Shown in pieces: positions 33,521-41,928 of a DNA stretch of 64,000 nt. This DNA is from Yanghanlia sp047501535. Its GTDB lineage: Bacteria > Pseudomonadota > Gammaproteobacteria > Burkholderiales > Burkholderiaceae_B. The stretch is taken from assembly GCF_047501535.1 (NCBI RefSeq), contig NZ_JAZDRJ010000013.1, positions 1 through 64,000 on the forward strand. The letters are read 5' to 3'. The notes beneath the pieces are model-generated. The model ran no database searches and was not told where the DNA came from. It saw only the letters and a list, made by a program, of their open reading frames with translations. The first letter of the stretch is position 1; every line of letters begins with the position of its first letter. Position numbers and translations under genes: made by a program.

Positions 33521-34931
33521 CCGGGTTCTGACAGAATGGCGACGCCTATGGGGTTCCGTCGCTTTCCGGCTCACCCTGAATTACAGCCTGCTGGCTGTCG
33601 GCACCACTGCCTTCTTACTGATTTTTGCCTACGGTAAGATTGTCGACCTCTTACAGATACAGTTTTCCCGGCAAGTGACGCTGGCCGCCTCCCGACTGAG
33701 CGCCCATTATGAGTCACAGGGGCTGGTCGCCTTACAACGAGAAATCGAACAATTACTGTCTGACCAGACCGACATCGATACCGAAATGTATTTGCTGTCA
33801 ACGTCTTCAGGTCTACGCCTGGTGGGTAACCTCGAGCTCATTTTTCTTGAAGAAGCGGATGAAGCGGCTTCTCCCTTAGAGCTCCTAGAGGAAACCACAA
33901 GCCCCATTTTGCTGAATGTTCTGCGTCAAGGCATGCCTGTCACCGGCTTGCTCACCCTGCGTCAACTCCAAGACGGCAGCACGCTCATCGTAGGCCGAGA
34001 CATCGCAGACATGCGGGAAATTCAGGCGCTGATCGGCAATGCCGTAATCGCTGCCACGCTGGTCGCCTTGTTTCTTGTCATCATCGGCACCACCATCTTC
34101 CGGCGCGAACTGCGGCATCGTGTGCAGGCGATACGCGACACCGCACTGCGCGTGGGCACGGGCGAACTCACCCGGCGCGTTCCTGATTCAACTGAAATTG
34201 ATGAGTTCGTGCAATTACGATACGACATCAACTACATGCTTGATCGCATTGAAACACTCATGACGGGTGTTCAGAATGTATCGGACTCGATTGCACACAA
34301 CTTGCGCACCCCGCTTGCGCGTGTACTGGGGCGGCTGGAAAAAGCTCGTACTAACGACAATCAGGACCCTGAAAAACTGGTTGCTGCCATCGATGCCGCA
34401 TCCGCCGAAATCATGGAACTCATCAGCGTTTCCGAAAAGCTGCTGCTGATCGCCGAAGCGGAGTCCGGCTTGCAACGCCAAGGGTTTTCCGTGATTGCCC
34501 TCCAGTCCCTGATCGATGATGTTTTCGAGCTTTACGAGCCGGTTGCAAGTGAAAGCGCCATATCCCTGAGCCACCGCGCAGAAGCCGTTTTCGTACAGGC
34601 CGATGCCGATTTGCTCGCTAGCGCCATCACTAATCTGGTGGACAACGCCTTTAAATATGCAGGCCCAGGGTCACATATCGAATTGAGCGCAACGCGTAAA
34701 AACGACATGGCCTGTATAACCGTCAGAGATAACGGAACAGGCGTGCCCCCTGAACACTTGGATAAGCTGGGAACCCGCTTTCACCGCCTGGAATCCGATG
34801 CTCAGGGCTTTGGGCTAGGCCTGGCTTCAGTATGCGCCATTGCTGCATTGCATGGCGGCCGCGTCGAATTCCGCGACGCCGCCCCTGGCTTGGCCGTCGA
34901 TCTGCTTCTGCCGAACATTACCGAACGGTAA
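33510..34931 (+). CDS. Membrane sensor histidine kinase
   Basis: A 473-residue kinase: membrane helix (about 20–42), a periplasmic domain of about 130 residues, a second helix (about 175–197), HAMP, a HisKA domain with phospho-acceptor His263 (SIAHNLRTPLARVLG) and an HATPase (NLVDNAFKYA; DNGTGVPP; GFGLGLASV). It is the partner of the OmpR-type regulator, overlapping it by 11 bases. A TctE-like role in carboxylate sensing is suggested only by the tctBA genes downstream; the periplasmic domain itself gives no clear ligand family. Confidence 0.9.
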   Translation: MWFNRVLTEWRRLWGSVAFRLTLNYSLLAVGTTAFLLIFAYGKIVDLLQIQFSRQVTLAASRLSAHYESQGLVALQREIEQLLSDQTDIDTEMYLLSTSSGLRLVGNLELIFLEEADEAASPLELLEETTSPILLNVLRQGMPVTGLLTLRQLQDGSTLIVGRDIADMREIQALIGNAVIAATLVALFLVIIGTTIFRRELRHRVQAIRDTALRVGTGELTRRVPDSTEIDEFVQLRYDINYMLDRIETLMTGVQNVSDSIAHNLRTPLARVLGRLEKARTNDNQDPEKLVAAIDAASAEIMELISVSEKLLLIAEAESGLQRQGFSVIALQSLIDDVFELYEPVASESAISLSHRAEAVFVQADADLLASAITNLVDNAFKYAGPGSHIELSATRKNDMACITVRDNGTGVPPEHLDKLGTRFHRLESDAQGFGLGLASVCAIAALHGGRVEFRDAAPGLAVDLLLPNITER

Positions 34932-34982
34932 TGTGTTGGTAATAAAACCACCCGTTATAAGCGCGGCTCCTCTCCTACTATT

Positions 34983-35012
34983 CCAGATGCTTTGAAATAA
35001 GGAGGCATCTGG
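34983..35012 (+). promoter_or_regulatory. Hairpin holding the tctB ribosome-binding site
   Basis: A perfect eight-base stem, CCAGATGC (34983–34990) with GCATCTGG (35005–35012), has the AAGGAG ribosome-binding site (34999–35004) in its 14-base loop, and the first base of the GTG start is the last base of the stem. The fold could tune translation of tctB. Alternatively the palindrome could be a protein-binding site. Confidence 0.5.
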
Positions 35013-35476
35013 TGAATATCAGAATTAAAAATCAGCAGGACTTCTGGTCCGGCATTATGTTTGTGCTCATAGGAGTCGGTTTCGCACTGGGCGCAACCAA
35101 ATATTCCATGGGCACTGCCGCCCGCATGGGTCCCGGCTATTTCCCATTCTGGTTGGGAACCTGCCTGGCTCTGCTGGGGGCTTTCGTCGCTCTAGGCGCA
35201 ACGTCTAAAAAGGCTGAAGAAACCAAGGTTGAAAGGTTCGACTTTCCCATCATGTTCATCTTGTTGGGCAGTGTGGTCCTTTGCGGACTGTTGATGAACT
35301 ACCTGGGCGTGTATATCAGCGTCTTCCTGCTGGTATTCCTCAGCAGTTTCGCCAGCCACGTTTTCAACTGGAAAGTCGCTGCCATCACGGCCTTGTGTCT
35401 TGTGCTCTTTGTATGGGCCGCGTTCATCAAAGGGCTGGGTCTGATCTTCCCGCTGTGGCCCAGCTTCATGGGTTAA
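35012..35476 (+). CDS. tctB: Tripartite tricarboxylate transporter small membrane subunit TctB
   Basis: A 154-residue protein with about four membrane helices and the TctB pattern DFWSGIMFVLIGVGFALGA and MGPGYFPFWLG. With TctA and a Bug/TctC binding protein it imports carboxylates with an ion gradient. The GTG start has AAGGAG directly upstream inside a hairpin. tctA follows after 20 bases. The usual tctC is not in the operon; a Bug gene lies 2.4 kb away across an IclR gene. Confidence 0.9.
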   Translation: MNIRIKNQQDFWSGIMFVLIGVGFALGATKYSMGTAARMGPGYFPFWLGTCLALLGAFVALGATSKKAEETKVERFDFPIMFILLGSVVLCGLLMNYLGVYISVFLLVFLSSFASHVFNWKVAAITALCLVLFVWAAFIKGLGLIFPLWPSFMG

Positions 35477-35496
35477 CCGAGGAGCACTGAAAGAAA

Positions 35497-37002
35497 ATGG
35501 AATTATTCGATAACCTGATACTAGGTTTCTCGGTCGCTTTGACCTTGGAAAACCTGGCTTACTGTCTGCTAGGGTGCTTGCTGGGCACCCTGATCGGTGT
35601 ACTACCGGGCATTGGCCCTGTACCCACCATCGCCATGCTGCTGCCCATTACCTATGTGCTGCCGCCCACCGCCGGCTTGATTATGCTTGCCGGTATTTAC
35701 TACGGCGCCGCTTATGGGGGCTCTACCACCGCCATTCTGGTGGCGCTACCGGGTGAAACATCCGCCGTGGTGACCGTCCTCGATGGGCACCAGATGGCGC
35801 GTAACGGTAGAGCCGGAGCGGCATTGGCAATCGCCGCGCTCGGTTCTTTCTTCGCCGGCTGCGTCACCACCTTCCTGATTGCCGGCTTTGCACCTCCTCT
35901 GGCGGAACTAGCCTTTAAGTTCGGCCCCGCTGAGTACTTCTCGCTCATGGTGCTGGGCCTGATCGGTGCTGTGGTGCTGGCTTCGGGTTCGCTGCCCAAG
36001 GCCATCTGCATGATCTTCCTGGGGCTGCTGCTGGGCATGGTTGGTACCGACGTGAACTCCGGCGTAGCTCGCTACGACTTCGGTATTCCTGAGCTGCAAG
36101 ATGGTATCGACTTCGCCGTCGTGGCCATGGGCGTGTTCGGTTTCTCCGAAATCATGACCAACCTGGAACTGCGTGACCAGCGTGTAGACCTGACCGACAA
36201 GGTCGGCAAGCTCTACCCCAACAAACAGGAATTCAAGGAAGCTTGGCCTGCGGTGGTACGTGGTACGGCTCTGGGCTCTGCTCTGGGTATTCTGCCCGGC
36301 GGTGGTGCGGTTCTGTCATCCTTCGCTTCCTACACCCTGGAAAAGAAGCTCTCCAAGGAACCTGAGCGTTTCGGCAAGGGCCACCCCGCCGGCGTGGCAG
36401 GCCCAGAATCCGCCAACAACTCCGGTTCGCAGGCGTCGTTCATCCCGCTGCTCACCCTGGGTATTCCCGGCAACGCCGTGACCGCCCTGATGATTGGCGC
36501 CATGACGATTCACAACATTCAGCCCGGCCCGCAAGTCATGAGCAGTCACCCGGAACTCTTCTGGGGCCTGATTGTGTCCATGTGGATCGGTAACCTGATG
36601 CTGGTGGTGCTGAACCTGCCCCTGATCGGGCTGTGGGTAAAACTGCTCACCGTGCCGTATCGCATTCTGTTCCCAGCGATTCTGGTGTTCTGCACGATCG
36701 GGGTCTATTCCCTGAACTACAACGTGTTCGACATCTGGGTCACGGCCGCTTTCGGTTTAATTGGCTATATCTGGGTCAAGCTGAAGTGCGAAGGAGCGCC
36801 GTTGCTGCTTGGCCTGGTGCTTGGGCCCATGATGGAAGAAAACTTCCGGCGCGCCCTATTGCTGGCGCGTGGTGACTACTCCACCTTTGTGACCCGCCCG
36901 CTGTCGCTCACCCTGCTGGTTATGGCCGCCGTACTAGTCGTACTGGTCGCCCTGCCTTCAGTCAAGGCGAAGCGTGAAGAGGCCTTTGTCGAAGAAGGTT
37001 GA
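35497..37002 (+). CDS. tctA: Tripartite tricarboxylate transporter large membrane subunit TctA
   Basis: A 501-residue permease with about eleven helices. Diagnostic segments are LGTLIGVLPGIGPVPTIAMLLP, the repeated PGGGAVLSSFASYTLEKK and SFIPLLTLGIPGNAVTALMIGA. It forms the transport channel with TctB. GAGGAG precedes the ATG by about 13 bases. A strong terminator follows the stop, closing the transcript. The substrate cannot be named from sequence. Confidence 0.95.
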   Translation: MELFDNLILGFSVALTLENLAYCLLGCLLGTLIGVLPGIGPVPTIAMLLPITYVLPPTAGLIMLAGIYYGAAYGGSTTAILVALPGETSAVVTVLDGHQMARNGRAGAALAIAALGSFFAGCVTTFLIAGFAPPLAELAFKFGPAEYFSLMVLGLIGAVVLASGSLPKAICMIFLGLLLGMVGTDVNSGVARYDFGIPELQDGIDFAVVAMGVFGFSEIMTNLELRDQRVDLTDKVGKLYPNKQEFKEAWPAVVRGTALGSALGILPGGGAVLSSFASYTLEKKLSKEPERFGKGHPAGVAGPESANNSGSQASFIPLLTLGIPGNAVTALMIGAMTIHNIQPGPQVMSSHPELFWGLIVSMWIGNLMLVVLNLPLIGLWVKLLTVPYRILFPAILVFCTIGVYSLNYNVFDIWVTAAFGLIGYIWVKLKCEGAPLLLGLVLGPMMEENFRRALLLARGDYSTFVTRPLSLTLLVMAAVLVVLVALPSVKAKREEAFVEEG

Positions 37003-37026
37003 TTCGTCCCCGCTTTACGCTGTTAA

Positions 37027-37057
37027 GAATGGCCGGCCTGTCCGGCCATTCTTTTTT
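37027..37057 (+). terminator. Rho-independent terminator after tctBA
   Basis: A perfect ten-base stem, GAATGGCCGG (37027–37036) with CCGGCCATTC (37042–37051), has a five-base loop and six T's (37052–37057), beginning 25 bases after the tctA stop. Confidence 0.95.
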
Positions 37058-37138
37058 CCTTCTGAGGCCCCATGGACGGTTCAGCATTGGTTCGGTAGGT
37101 TACATTAAAGTGTTCCCAAGACTGCTTGCAGTACCAGA

Positions 37139-37897
37139 ATGCCCGCGAAAAAAAACGAATCCAATGTAAAGACCGCCCTTCGGGTGATCGAAATCATCGA
37201 AATCTTCGCCCGCGAAGGCAAGCCTCTGTCGCTGACCGAGCTCGCCCGCCAACTCGATGCGCCCGTGTCGAGCTGCCTGGGTCTGATACGCACACTCAGC
37301 AGCCTCGGTTACTTGTATGAAACAGCACGCCGCCAGGGCTATTACCCCACGGGACGGCTGCTCGCTATGGCTCAGCGCATCGCTCGCTCTGATCCAATAC
37401 TGGAAAGGGTCGGTCCCACGCTGACAGCCCTTCGAGATGCCGTCTTGGAAACCGTCGTGCTTGGCAAGCTAGCCCCCACCGGCGAAGTCATCTATCTGGA
37501 AGTGATACCTTCCCTCAACCCCATCAGCTACATTGCCGACCCCGGGACTCAGAGACACCCGCACAGCAATTCCCTAGGAAAAGCGTTACTCTCACTTCTG
37601 AATGAAGAAGAAAGAAATAAGCTGCTGACCCACCGCAAGCTCGAACGCCTCAATGAACGCACAGTGGTTACTCGTGAGGAGCTGGAAGAAGAAATCGCCC
37701 TATCGCAGGAACGCGGATGGTTCCAGAACCTGGGCGAATCCATTCCTGATGTTGGGGCCATTGCATGGCCGCTCAACATGACTGGGGGTGATTATGCAGT
37801 CTCTATCGCTGGCCCTCTCTACAGGATCGAGCCGTGCATCGAACAACTGGCGCGGCAATTGCGAATGGCGTGTCAGACCATGATGCAGCGCCAATAG
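37139..37897 (+). CDS. IclR family transcriptional regulator
   Basis: A 252-residue protein: N-terminal winged helix-turn-helix (about 12–70, LSLTELARQLDAPVSSCLGLIRTL) and a C-terminal IclR effector domain (about 85–245) with HSNSLGKALLSLL and the conserved AIAWPL segment. IclR proteins bind small organic acids. Placed between tctBA and the convergent Bug/cupin pair, it probably regulates this uptake locus. No strong ribosome-binding site is seen at the ATG. Confidence 0.92.
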   Translation: MPAKKNESNVKTALRVIEIIEIFAREGKPLSLTELARQLDAPVSSCLGLIRTLSSLGYLYETARRQGYYPTGRLLAMAQRIARSDPILERVGPTLTALRDAVLETVVLGKLAPTGEVIYLEVIPSLNPISYIADPGTQRHPHSNSLGKALLSLLNEEERNKLLTHRKLERLNERTVVTREELEEEIALSQERGWFQNLGESIPDVGAIAWPLNMTGGDYAVSIAGPLYRIEPCIEQLARQLRMACQTMMQRQ

Positions 37898-37911
37898 TTC
37901 GAACAATACCG

Positions 37912-38910
37912 CTATTCAGGTAAGAGATTGGCCTCTCTTATCCATTTCCCCCAAAGCTCATACTGCTCCTTCACGAACGTGCTGAACTCCTCGGGCGTGC
38001 CGCTAAACGCATCGAACCCCAGCTCTGCCAGGCGCGCCTTCGTATCTGGGTTATTGACCACCTTGTTAATCGCAGCATTCAGTGTGTTGACGATTTCCGG
38101 GTCCATACCGGCCGGGCCGAAATAACCATTCCAAGAGTTGATATCGAAATCGGTCACTCCTGCTTCCTCCATGGAGGGCAGATCTGGCAGCAAATTACTA
38201 CGCGCGGCAGTGGATACCGCCATTGCATGCAATCGACCAGAATTTACAAAAGGCGTACCCGATGTGAGATCAGTAAACATGAAATCGACCTCGCCCGCCA
38301 CTAGATCTGTCAACGCTTGCGGTGTGCCTTTATAAGGCACGTGGAGCATTGAAGTATCCGTGGCCGTTGCCAGCCTGCCACCCGCCACAATGCCCGTGCT
38401 ATTACCGGTAGCGTAGGTGATTTCGCCAGGGTTGGCGCGAGCATGCTCTATAAGCTCACTCACGGTTTTGTATGGTCGGTCCGGGTTAGTCACCAAGATG
38501 AACGGTAGATTTCCTCCACGAGCGATAGGTGTGAAATCTTTGACTGGGTCATAGCTCACATTCTTCATCAACCATGGTGCAGCGGAATGCGACGTATTGG
38601 TTGTGACAAACAAGGTATAGCCATCGGGCTTGGCCCGTGCGACATGGTTGGCAGCAATCGTGGCGTTAGCGCCAGGCTTGTTCTCGACAACAATCGGCTG
38701 CCCCAGCTCCTTGCTTAATTCTTCAGCGAAGATACGACCTACCGAATCTGTTCCTGAGCCTGCTGGAAATGGGACGATCAATGTAATGGGCTTTTCGGGG
38801 TATGCCGCCTGCGCAGGCGTGATACCCAGTGCAAGCCCTGTGGCTAGCGCGCTAGCTAACAGCGCATGCCCCAACCGCGAGGCGTTGAAATATGTTTTTC
38901 TTATGTGCAT
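37912..38910 (-). CDS. Bug-family tripartite transporter substrate-binding protein
   Basis: A 332-residue periplasmic protein. A signal peptide ends PAQAAYPEKPI. The mature Bug fold shows ITLIVPFPAGSGTDSVGRIFAEEL, GQPIVVENKPGANATIAA and MLHVPYKGTPQALTDLVAGEVDFMF. It should capture a carboxylate for a TctAB-type permease. I chose ATG 38910 because GAAAGGAG lies upstream with normal spacing; an earlier ATG lacks this. It follows the cupin gene on the same strand after 27 bases. Confidence 0.92.
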   Translation of the reverse strand: MHIRKTYFNASRLGHALLASALATGLALGITPAQAAYPEKPITLIVPFPAGSGTDSVGRIFAEELSKELGQPIVVENKPGANATIAANHVARAKPDGYTLFVTTNTSHSAAPWLMKNVSYDPVKDFTPIARGGNLPFILVTNPDRPYKTVSELIEHARANPGEITYATGNSTGIVAGGRLATATDTSMLHVPYKGTPQALTDLVAGEVDFMFTDLTSGTPFVNSGRLHAMAVSTAARSNLLPDLPSMEEAGVTDFDINSWNGYFGPAGMDPEIVNTLNAAINKVVNNPDTKARLAELGFDAFSGTPEEFSTFVKEQYELWGKWIREANLLPE

Positions 38911-38937
38911 TAATTTGTCTCCTTTCATCTTCTGTTT

Positions 38938-39318
38938 TCACCTGATGACGCGCTCAGGATTTTCCTCATAGGGTGGCGAATAAATAACTAGTAGTCGTGC
39001 AGGGGTGTCACTGGTCACCGTGAACACATGTTGTTTGTCTGCAGGAAAGAAGCAGCAGTCTCCCGGCTCCATGTGGCCCCGCTCCCCCTCTACCTCCACA
39101 ACGGCAGTCCCCTCCAACAAATAGCAAACCTGCTCGATTCCAGGGTGGGCATGGGGTAACGCCCCTTCCCCTTTCTCGATCGTTCCGACAAGCACTTCCA
39201 AATGGTTTGAGCCCACCGTCTCCGGTGAGATAAGCCGCCGATTAAGTGTTCCACTGTGGTTCGCGGGCGAATAACCAGGAACATCGGACTCACGCACGAT
39301 CCAAGACGGTCTGGACAT
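38938..39318 (-). CDS. Small cupin-domain protein
   Basis: A 126-residue single cupin barrel with the metal motifs HAHPGIEQVCYLLEGTAVVEVEG (His, His, Glu) and PGDCCFFPADKQHVF. Small cupins can be metal enzymes or ligand-binding proteins; nothing here fixes the reaction. AGGAGA precedes the ATG. It is first of a two-gene unit with the Bug protein, which suggests a role with the compound that the transporter brings in. Confidence 0.85.
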   Translation of the reverse strand: MSRPSWIVRESDVPGYSPANHSGTLNRRLISPETVGSNHLEVLVGTIEKGEGALPHAHPGIEQVCYLLEGTAVVEVEGERGHMEPGDCCFFPADKQHVFTVTSDTPARLLVIYSPPYEENPERVIR

Positions 39319-39509
39319 ACCTTCTCCTGAAACTTAATTCACAAGCATGAAAAATACTTTATAAACGTGTAAAAAATGATCGAACACCCGTGTTTACCCG
39401 AAATAATCAACGAATCTGGGCCCCATTTACACGGACCGCTCCCACCTCCGCGCACCGCTACAGTATTCCATCCATATGACACGCCCACACGCCTCTTGCG
39501 TCAGCCCGA

Positions 39510-39618
39510 TATAATTGGCCCTTCGGCCACTTTTTTGTGGCTGGTTCGGCGGGGCTTCCCAAACACCGGAACCCCGTTTTGTCATGCCTGCAACATCAGG
39601 CGCCCTCTGCTTTTTTTT
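39510..39618 (+). promoter_or_regulatory. Hairpin-rich leader of the amino-acid ABC transporter
   Basis: A TATAAT (39510–39515) is followed by three stacked signals. TGGCC-CTTC-GGCCA (39516–39529) is followed by six T's (39531–39536), and the T-run is itself flanked by GCCAC/GTGGC (39526–39541), an alternative pairing. CGGGG-C-TTCC pairs with GGAACCCCG (39550–39576) and is followed by four T's. GCCTG/CAGGC (39586–39601) precedes eight T's (39611–39618). This looks like an attenuator or riboswitch expression platform, but no known aptamer is recognised and the promoter assignment is weak. Confidence 0.4.
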
Positions 39619-39639
39619 CGTGCGCTGCACATTCAAGAG

Positions 39640-40443
39640 ATGAAAAAACTGACTGGTATTTTCCTGGCATCCGCCGCTGTTCTGCTGACTGCCTGCGGCC
39701 CAAGCAACGACACCACCGCAACGGCTGAAGCCCCCGCGCCTGCTCCCGCAGAAGTGCGCAAAATCGTAGTGGGTCTGGACGACAACTTCCCGCCCATGGG
39801 CTTTCGCGACGAAAAGAACCAGCTGACAGGCTTTGACATCGACCTGGCCCGCGAAGCGACCAAGCGCTTAGGCCTGGAAGTTGAATTCAAGCCGATCGAC
39901 TGGAGCGCCAAGGAAGCTGAACTGCATGGCAAGCGCGTCGATGTGTTGTGGAATGGCTTGACCATCACCGAAGAGCGCAAGAAGCACATCAAGTTCACCA
40001 AGCCCTACATGTCCAACCACCAAATCATTGTGGTTGCTCAAGCGTCCGACATCCAGACCAAGGCAGACCTTGCTGGCCAAGTCGTGGGGGCTCAGGAAGG
40101 CAGTACCGCCGTTGACGCCATTAAGAAAGAACCTGAAGTCTTTGAAAGCTTCAAAGAGCTCAAGACTTTCGGCGATAACGTCACCGCCCTCATGGATCTT
40201 TCCGCCGGCCGCCTGCACGCCGTCGTTCTGGACGAAGTCGTGGGTCGCTACCTGGCCGACAAGCGCGAAGGCGAATACCGCATTCTGGAAGAAAACTTCG
40301 GTACTGAAGACTACGGTGTAGGCGTTCACCTGGAAGACACCGAGCTGCACGCTCAGCTGGATAAAGTGCTTGATGAAATGAAAGCCGACGGCTCCGCCGG
40401 CCGCATCGCCACCCAATGGTTTGGCGCCGACATCATCAAATAA
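39640..40443 (+). CDS. Polar amino-acid ABC transporter substrate-binding lipoprotein
   Basis: A 267-residue family 3 solute-binding protein. A lipoprotein signal with lipobox LTAC (Cys about residue 19) is followed by a Pro/Ala-rich linker and the binding fold: GLDDNFPPMGFRDEKNQLTGFDIDLAREATKRLG, and DVLWNGLTITEERKKHIKF. It should be tethered in the periplasm and bind a polar amino acid. I chose ATG 39640 because the lipoprotein signal starts there; the frame is open for another 88 codons upstream but without protein character. First gene of the transporter operon. Confidence 0.92.
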   Translation: MKKLTGIFLASAAVLLTACGPSNDTTATAEAPAPAPAEVRKIVVGLDDNFPPMGFRDEKNQLTGFDIDLAREATKRLGLEVEFKPIDWSAKEAELHGKRVDVLWNGLTITEERKKHIKFTKPYMSNHQIIVVAQASDIQTKADLAGQVVGAQEGSTAVDAIKKEPEVFESFKELKTFGDNVTALMDLSAGRLHAVVLDEVVGRYLADKREGEYRILEENFGTEDYGVGVHLEDTELHAQLDKVLDEMKADGSAGRIATQWFGADIIK

Positions 40444-40476
40444 GCACGACAGCTAACGCATACCCGCCGCCTCAGC

Positions 40477-41130
40477 ATGGATTACGCTCTTTCCCTGATC
40501 GGGCCGATGGCAGATGGCGCGAAAGTCACGCTTTCGCTCTTCTTCATCACCTTGATTCTTTCTGTCCCGCTGGGGCTGGCGCTTGCGCTCGCCCGCCTTT
40601 CAAGCTGGCGGCTACTCAGCAACCTCGTCAACGGCTATATCTGGCTGATGCGAGGCACGCCGCTCATGCTGCAATTGCTGTTCGTGTATTTCGCCCTGCC
40701 CTTTGTCCCGGTCATTGGGATCCGGCTGCCGGATTTTCCCGCAGCCGTAGTGGCGTTCGCACTGAACTATGCGGCTTATTTCGCCGAAATCTTCCGCGCC
40801 GGCATACAGTCGGTGGATCGCGGCCAATACGAAGGCAGCAAGGTGCTGGGCCTGAACTACCTGCAGACCCTGCGGCGTATTGTGCTGCCGCAAATGGTGC
40901 GCAACGTTTTGCCGCCCATGAGCAATGAAACCATTACACTGGTGAAGGACACCTCCCTTATTTACGTATTGGCACTGAATGATATTCTGCGCACAGCGCG
41001 CGGAATCGTGCAGCGCGACTTCACCACCACCCCGTTTCTGGTCGCCGCCATTTTTTACCTTGCCATGACGCTGGTGCTCACCTGGTTCTTCCAGCGCATG
41101 GAAAAACGCTATGCCAAATTCGATGAATAA
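40477..41130 (+). CDS. Polar amino-acid ABC transporter permease
   Basis: A 217-residue HisM/GlnP-type permease with about five helices and the conserved GYIWLMRGTPLMLQLLF and EAA-loop QYEGSKVLGLNYLQTLRRIVLPQ. It forms a homodimer channel with the ATPase encoded next. It starts 33 bases after the binding-protein stop, and its last 20 bases overlap the ATPase gene. Confidence 0.92.
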   Translation: MDYALSLIGPMADGAKVTLSLFFITLILSVPLGLALALARLSSWRLLSNLVNGYIWLMRGTPLMLQLLFVYFALPFVPVIGIRLPDFPAAVVAFALNYAAYFAEIFRAGIQSVDRGQYEGSKVLGLNYLQTLRRIVLPQMVRNVLPPMSNETITLVKDTSLIYVLALNDILRTARGIVQRDFTTTPFLVAAIFYLAMTLVLTWFFQRMEKRYAKFDE

Positions 41131-41920
41131 CGCGGTCGCCCCCGCTGTGGCCGACACGCGCGAAATCATGATCGAAGCCGACGGCATTACTAAGTCCTTC
41201 GGCAGCAACCTTGTACTCGATGGCGTATCTCTCACGTTACGCAAGGGCGAAGTTGTCGCCATCATCGGCCCGTCGGGCTCGGGAAAAAGCACGTTTTTAC
41301 GCTGCCTGAACCACCTGGAAGTCATTGATGGCGGCAGCATCACCGTAGAAGGCGAGCCGCTGGCCACTGCCGTTGAGTCCGGCCCCAGCCGCTATGTGAG
41401 CGATTCAGAAGTGCGCCGCATCTGCCGCAAAATGGGTATGGTGTTCCAGTCATTCAACCTGTTTCCACACATGACGGTGCTGCAAAACATCATTGAAGCG
41501 CCCATCACCGTTAAGCGTCAGCCCAAAAGCGTCGCCATTCCGAAGGCCGATGCCTTACTGCAGAAAGTTGGCTTGCTGGCGAAACGCGACAACTACCCAG
41601 GCAGGCTGTCAGGCGGCCAGAAGCAGCGTGTGGCCATTGCCCGCGCTCTGGCCATGGAGCCGGACATCATGCTGTTCGATGAGCCCACTTCGGCGCTCGA
41701 CCCCGAACTGACCGTGGAAGTGCTGCGCACCATGCGCCAACTGGCGGAAGAACACATGACCATGCTGGTTGTCACGCACGAAATGGGGTTTGCCCGCGAA
41801 GTGGCCCACCGGGTGATCTTTATGGACAATGGCCGCATAGTGGAAACTGCGGAATCCGCAGAATTCTTCCGCGCCCCCAAGCATGAACGTACTCGCGCGT
41901 TCCTGGGCCAAATGCTGTAA
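41111..41920 (+). CDS. Polar amino-acid ABC transporter ATPase
   Basis: A 269-residue GlnQ/HisP-type ATPase with Walker A GPSGSGKST, Q-loop MVFQSFNLF, signature LSGGQKQR, Walker B IMLFDEPTSALD and H-loop VTHEM. It powers the importer formed with the two preceding genes. The start at 41111 overlaps the permease by 20 bases; an internal ATG at 41123 is also possible. The order binding protein–permease–ATPase is typical. Confidence 0.93.
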   Translation: MPNSMNNAVAPAVADTREIMIEADGITKSFGSNLVLDGVSLTLRKGEVVAIIGPSGSGKSTFLRCLNHLEVIDGGSITVEGEPLATAVESGPSRYVSDSEVRRICRKMGMVFQSFNLFPHMTVLQNIIEAPITVKRQPKSVAIPKADALLQKVGLLAKRDNYPGRLSGGQKQRVAIARALAMEPDIMLFDEPTSALDPELTVEVLRTMRQLAEEHMTMLVVTHEMGFAREVAHRVIFMDNGRIVETAESAEFFRAPKHERTRAFLGQML

Positions 41921-41928
41921 CAACGGCT

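Noticed and set aside
39376..39639. Upstream extension of the amino-acid binding protein
   Set aside because: The frame is open, but the lipoprotein signal begins at 39640 and the upstream translation has no protein character and covers the hairpin-rich leader.
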